This document shows positions 22,191-24,246 of a stretch of DNA of 24,246 bases, piece after piece. The translations under genes were made by a program, and so were the position numbers. The stretch comes from a virus, in IMG/VR virus record IMGVR_UViG_3300042473_000729, positions 1 to 24,246 of that record; one strand, given 5' to 3'. The notes beneath the pieces are model-generated. The model searched no databases. It saw nothing but the letters and a program-made list of their open reading frames with translations, and had not been told where the DNA came from. How positions within the stretch are numbered: position 1 is the stretch's first letter; every line of letters begins with the position of its first letter.

Positions 22191-22502
22191 ATGAGTAACA
22201 AAGTTCAATTATTTCCTGCCAGACCAAACGTCGGCAAAGATGTTGTAACTCCCGAATGGTTTTCGGAAGGTATGGCAAAAAAAATGGTTAAGACTAAATT
22301 ATGGTCTTACACACCTGTTGCAACAACACAGGATGATATAAACCTAATGTTAGACAGAGCAAAAGGTGAATTAAAAGCAGATTCAGAAGCAATAGCTTTA
22401 GAAAAAGAAAGATTGAAAGCAGAACGTGAGGAATTGGAAGCATTAAGAGCCGAATTGTTAACAAAGACTAAAGTTGATGGTCGCAAAAAAACGGAGGTCT
22501 AA
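22191..22502 (+). CDS. Small coiled-coil head protein of unknown function (103 aa)
   Basis: The 103-residue protein begins MSNKVQLFPARPNVGKDVVT, has a compact middle (PEWFSEGMAKKMVKTKLWSY) and a C-terminal coiled coil (ALEKERLKAEREELEALRAE, about res 68-87). It starts after a 59-base gap and its stop touches the ATG of the next gene; its last codons contain GGAGGT (22493-22498), a true Shine-Dalgarno site for that gene. It may be a minor capsid or scaffold accessory. No family is recognised. Confidence 0.65.
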   Translation: MSNKVQLFPARPNVGKDVVTPEWFSEGMAKKMVKTKLWSYTPVATTQDDINLMLDRAKGELKADSEAIALEKERLKAEREELEALRAELLTKTKVDGRKKTEV

Positions 22503-23315
22503 ATGAGTGATTTAAAAGTAGAACAACTGCAATCATTTTTTAAGTCAGTAGGTTTAGAAGATAGCGACTTTGATAAAATTAGTAAAGAAGATATTGAGGA
22601 TTTTACGCCTTATGTAGAAAAAGCAAAATCGGGTATTAGAGAGGTGCTTATGGCAGATACTACCTTTCTTGATGAAATTTCACGACCGTATAAAGATGCA
22701 CCGATAGGAAAGGAAAAGCAACTAAAAAAAGAGGTTCGCAAGTTCTTTAACTTACAGATAAAAGAAGATGATTTGGCAAAGATGCCATTGTCTGAAATAT
22801 TGGCACAGGGTACGGAACATTTAAAGTCAACAACAACAACTGATATTGACAAACTTAAAAACGATTATTCTTTATTATTAGAAGAAAATGAGCGTTTAAA
22901 AAATGAAGAAATACCTAACAAGATTTCTGAAATTGAAAACACTTGGAAACAAAAGATTCAATCTAAGGATATTTTTGAGGAGTTGATGGGTGAGGTGGCT
23001 AAAGAAACTCAAGTGCAAAAAGAAAATATCTCAATGTTTGCCACAACATTTCAGGGTTATTTATCTCAATCAGGATTCAAATTAGATATTGATTCTAAAC
23101 GTGCATTAAAGATTAAAGATGCTGAAGGTTTGCCAGCAAAAAATAAAGACGGTGGTATCTTACACTTGAAAGAAGCATTAAGAGATTTTTCTACTAAGAT
23201 GCAAGTAAATGTTAAGCCAGTAGGCGGTGCAAGTGGCACAAGTCAAACAGGTGGAGCATCAAAATATAAGGAACTTTTAAACAATAGTTTTGGAAAGGGT
23301 TTCGCAAAAGCATAG
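22503..23315 (+). CDS. Capsid scaffolding-like protein
   Basis: The 270-residue protein is acidic and mostly helical. It has an N-terminal helical domain (res 1-110), a coiled coil (DKLKNDYSLLLEENERLKNE, about 116-135), and a flexible Gly/Ser-rich C-terminus (GGASGTSQTGGASKYKELLN) ending in a short basic helix. It lies directly before the major capsid gene, the usual place of scaffolding proteins, which hold the prohead together and are then removed. It is one of very few genes here with a strong Shine-Dalgarno (GGAGGT, 4 bases before ATG), suggesting high translation. Assignment is from position and architecture. Confidence 0.7.
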   Translation: MSDLKVEQLQSFFKSVGLEDSDFDKISKEDIEDFTPYVEKAKSGIREVLMADTTFLDEISRPYKDAPIGKEKQLKKEVRKFFNLQIKEDDLAKMPLSEILAQGTEHLKSTTTTDIDKLKNDYSLLLEENERLKNEEIPNKISEIENTWKQKIQSKDIFEELMGEVAKETQVQKENISMFATTFQGYLSQSGFKLDIDSKRALKIKDAEGLPAKNKDGGILHLKEALRDFSTKMQVNVKPVGGASGTSQTGGASKYKELLNNSFGKGFAKA

Positions 23316-23367
23316 TGAGTGTGACTGCATTGAGTGTCATTTAATTGGGTGGTTGACCTTAAACAAC

Positions 23368-23393
23368 ATTAAACAAATTTATTAAACAAATTA
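23368..23393 (+). repeat. Tandem 13-bp repeat in the capsid gene leader
   Basis: ATTAAACAAATTT (23368-23380) is followed directly by ATTAAACAAATTA (23381-23393), 12 of 13 identical; a partial copy (TTAAACAAC) precedes them. The A-rich run ends 12 bases before the capsid ATG and may act as an unstructured translation enhancer. Confidence 0.6.
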
Positions 23394-23405
23394 AATGTAA
23401 ACAAA

Positions 23406-24246
23406 ATGGGTACAATTTCAACGGCTTTTAATGCCATAACAAATGCATCATGTGCGGAAATCGTAATTGATATTACAGAAACGGCACTATCAACATCAAA
23501 CTTAGGAACGCCACAGGGTTTCTTAGGAGCAGTAACGTCTGCTGAAAACGTAGGTTCTTTTGAATTGGCTTTAAATCCAAACAAAGACAGACCATCTGCG
23601 GGTTCTTTTACAAAGGTATATACAAGTGATACTATTCCTTTGTGTAATCAAGATACCGAAGCGGATGGAGCCTGTGCAACGCCTTCATACACACCTGATG
23701 ACGTAGCGTCTAAATTCAAAGCAGTAGAACATCAAGTAAACGAGTCTATTCAGCGTAAAATTACAATGGATTTGGAAGCATTCCAATCTTTCTGTATTTC
23801 ACCTGCAGAATACTTACGCAAACGTTTACTTGCAATGCGACAAGGTGTAGTGGCAGAAATTAACGGTAAATTAGTACCAAAAGCTATTGCTTATGCTGGT
23901 GCTTATGCAAACGGTGTATCTTCAGTAACGCCTTCCGTAAACGTATCTTTTATTACAGCAAATGCTAACGGTGGTTATATGTTTGACCCTACAGGCTATG
24001 CTAAGATTAAAGACGAATACGCTCGTATTGGTTCACCTTACATCACTCCGTTTATTGTTGGCGGTTCACACGTTGGAACATTAGAAACATTTAACGGATT
24101 TACGCAAGGTGGTACTAACGTTAACGGAGTTACAAGAACAGCTATTCCTAACTTATGGTTAGATTACACAGTAGATGAAGTATTTGCAGATGGAAACAAC
24201 AACTTAGTTACATGGTCGCCAGGCGTTTTACAAGCGGTGGGTACAT
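23406..24246 (+). CDS. Major capsid protein, 5' part (runs off window)
   Basis: The frame starts at ATG 23406 and stays open to the last base, giving 280 complete residues. It begins MGTISTAFNAITNASCAEIV and uses preferred codons throughout (ACG, GTA, AAC, GGT), unlike the more A/T-neutral neighbours, which fits a very highly expressed gene. The helix FKAVEHQVNESIQRKITMDL, the ISPAEYLRKRLLAMRQGVVA segment and SPYITPFIVGG with following beta-rich sequence suit a capsid shell protein. Its place after portal, MuF and scaffold candidates makes the major capsid protein the best assignment. The 3' end is missing, so size and fold class cannot be judged. Confidence 0.75.
   Translation, partial: MGTISTAFNAITNASCAEIVIDITETALSTSNLGTPQGFLGAVTSAENVGSFELALNPNKDRPSAGSFTKVYTSDTIPLCNQDTEADGACATPSYTPDDVASKFKAVEHQVNESIQRKITMDLEAFQSFCISPAEYLRKRLLAMRQGVVAEINGKLVPKAIAYAGAYANGVSSVTPSVNVSFITANANGGYMFDPTGYAKIKDEYARIGSPYITPFIVGGSHVGTLETFNGFTQGGTNVNGVTRTAIPNLWLDYTVDEVFADGNNNLVTWSPGVLQAVGT

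Noticed and set aside
1-24246. CRISPR array, tRNA genes, IS elements with transposase, integrase
   Set aside because: No regularly spaced repeats, cloverleaf-like sequences, transposase or recombinase genes were seen on reading both strands.

Overview
The window is a contiguous piece of a tailed bacteriophage (or prophage) genome whose host is most likely a member of the Bacteroidota. The evidence is the low-GC coding style, a near-perfect Bacteroidota-type promoter (TTG, 20 bases, TATCTTTG) ahead of the replication genes, A-rich start regions that mostly lack Shine-Dalgarno sites, a primase of the BT4734/VirE-N type, and structural proteins that look like those of Bacteroidota siphoviruses. 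All genes but one are on the + strand, densely packed, with many ATGA or TAATG overlaps. No integrase, repressor or lysis gene is visible, so the window alone cannot say whether the phage is temperate.

Layout. (1) 1-2600: small early genes (one winged-helix protein, several orphans), then a C5-cytosine DNA methyltransferase. This stretch is laced with related half-palindromic sequences that bracket single genes like cassettes, and ends in a gene remnant and a strong terminator (2611-2642). (2) 2643-2986: a gene-free region with a tandem 10-bp repeat, a widely spaced perfect inverted repeat, a promoter and a foldable leader; it is a candidate origin/control region. (3) 2987-6801: replication/recombination module with a primase-helicase, a compact SF2 helicase and a VRR-NUC nuclease. 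(4) 6802-9846: after two adjacent palindromes and a possible promoter come a small orphan, two glycosyltransferase-like genes separated by a free-standing NUMOD4/HNH homing endonuclease, an FkbM-type methyltransferase and an orphan. (5) 9856-11575: small and large terminase. (6) 11588-18397: tail module with a small orphan, a tail-assembly-chaperone-like gene with a T10 slippery run and a long -1 frame extension, the tape measure and two large tail proteins. (7) 18381-18992: a divergent insert with the only minus-strand gene. (8) 18979-24246: an unassigned virion-like protein, portal, MuF-like protein, small coiled-coil protein, scaffold-like protein and the 5' part of the probable major capsid gene, which runs off the window.

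How it fits together: the methyltransferase probably protects phage DNA, the primase-helicase, SF2 helicase and nuclease replicate and process it, terminase packages it through the portal, and scaffold, capsid, chaperone and tape measure build the particle. The glycosyltransferase/FkbM group is accessory and may decorate virion or host surface. The order is unusual because the terminase is followed by the tail genes, with portal and capsid after them. The strongest single observation is the probable programmed -1 frameshift at 12188-12197 directly upstream of the tape measure gene, a gene-position and mechanism match to lambda G/GT.
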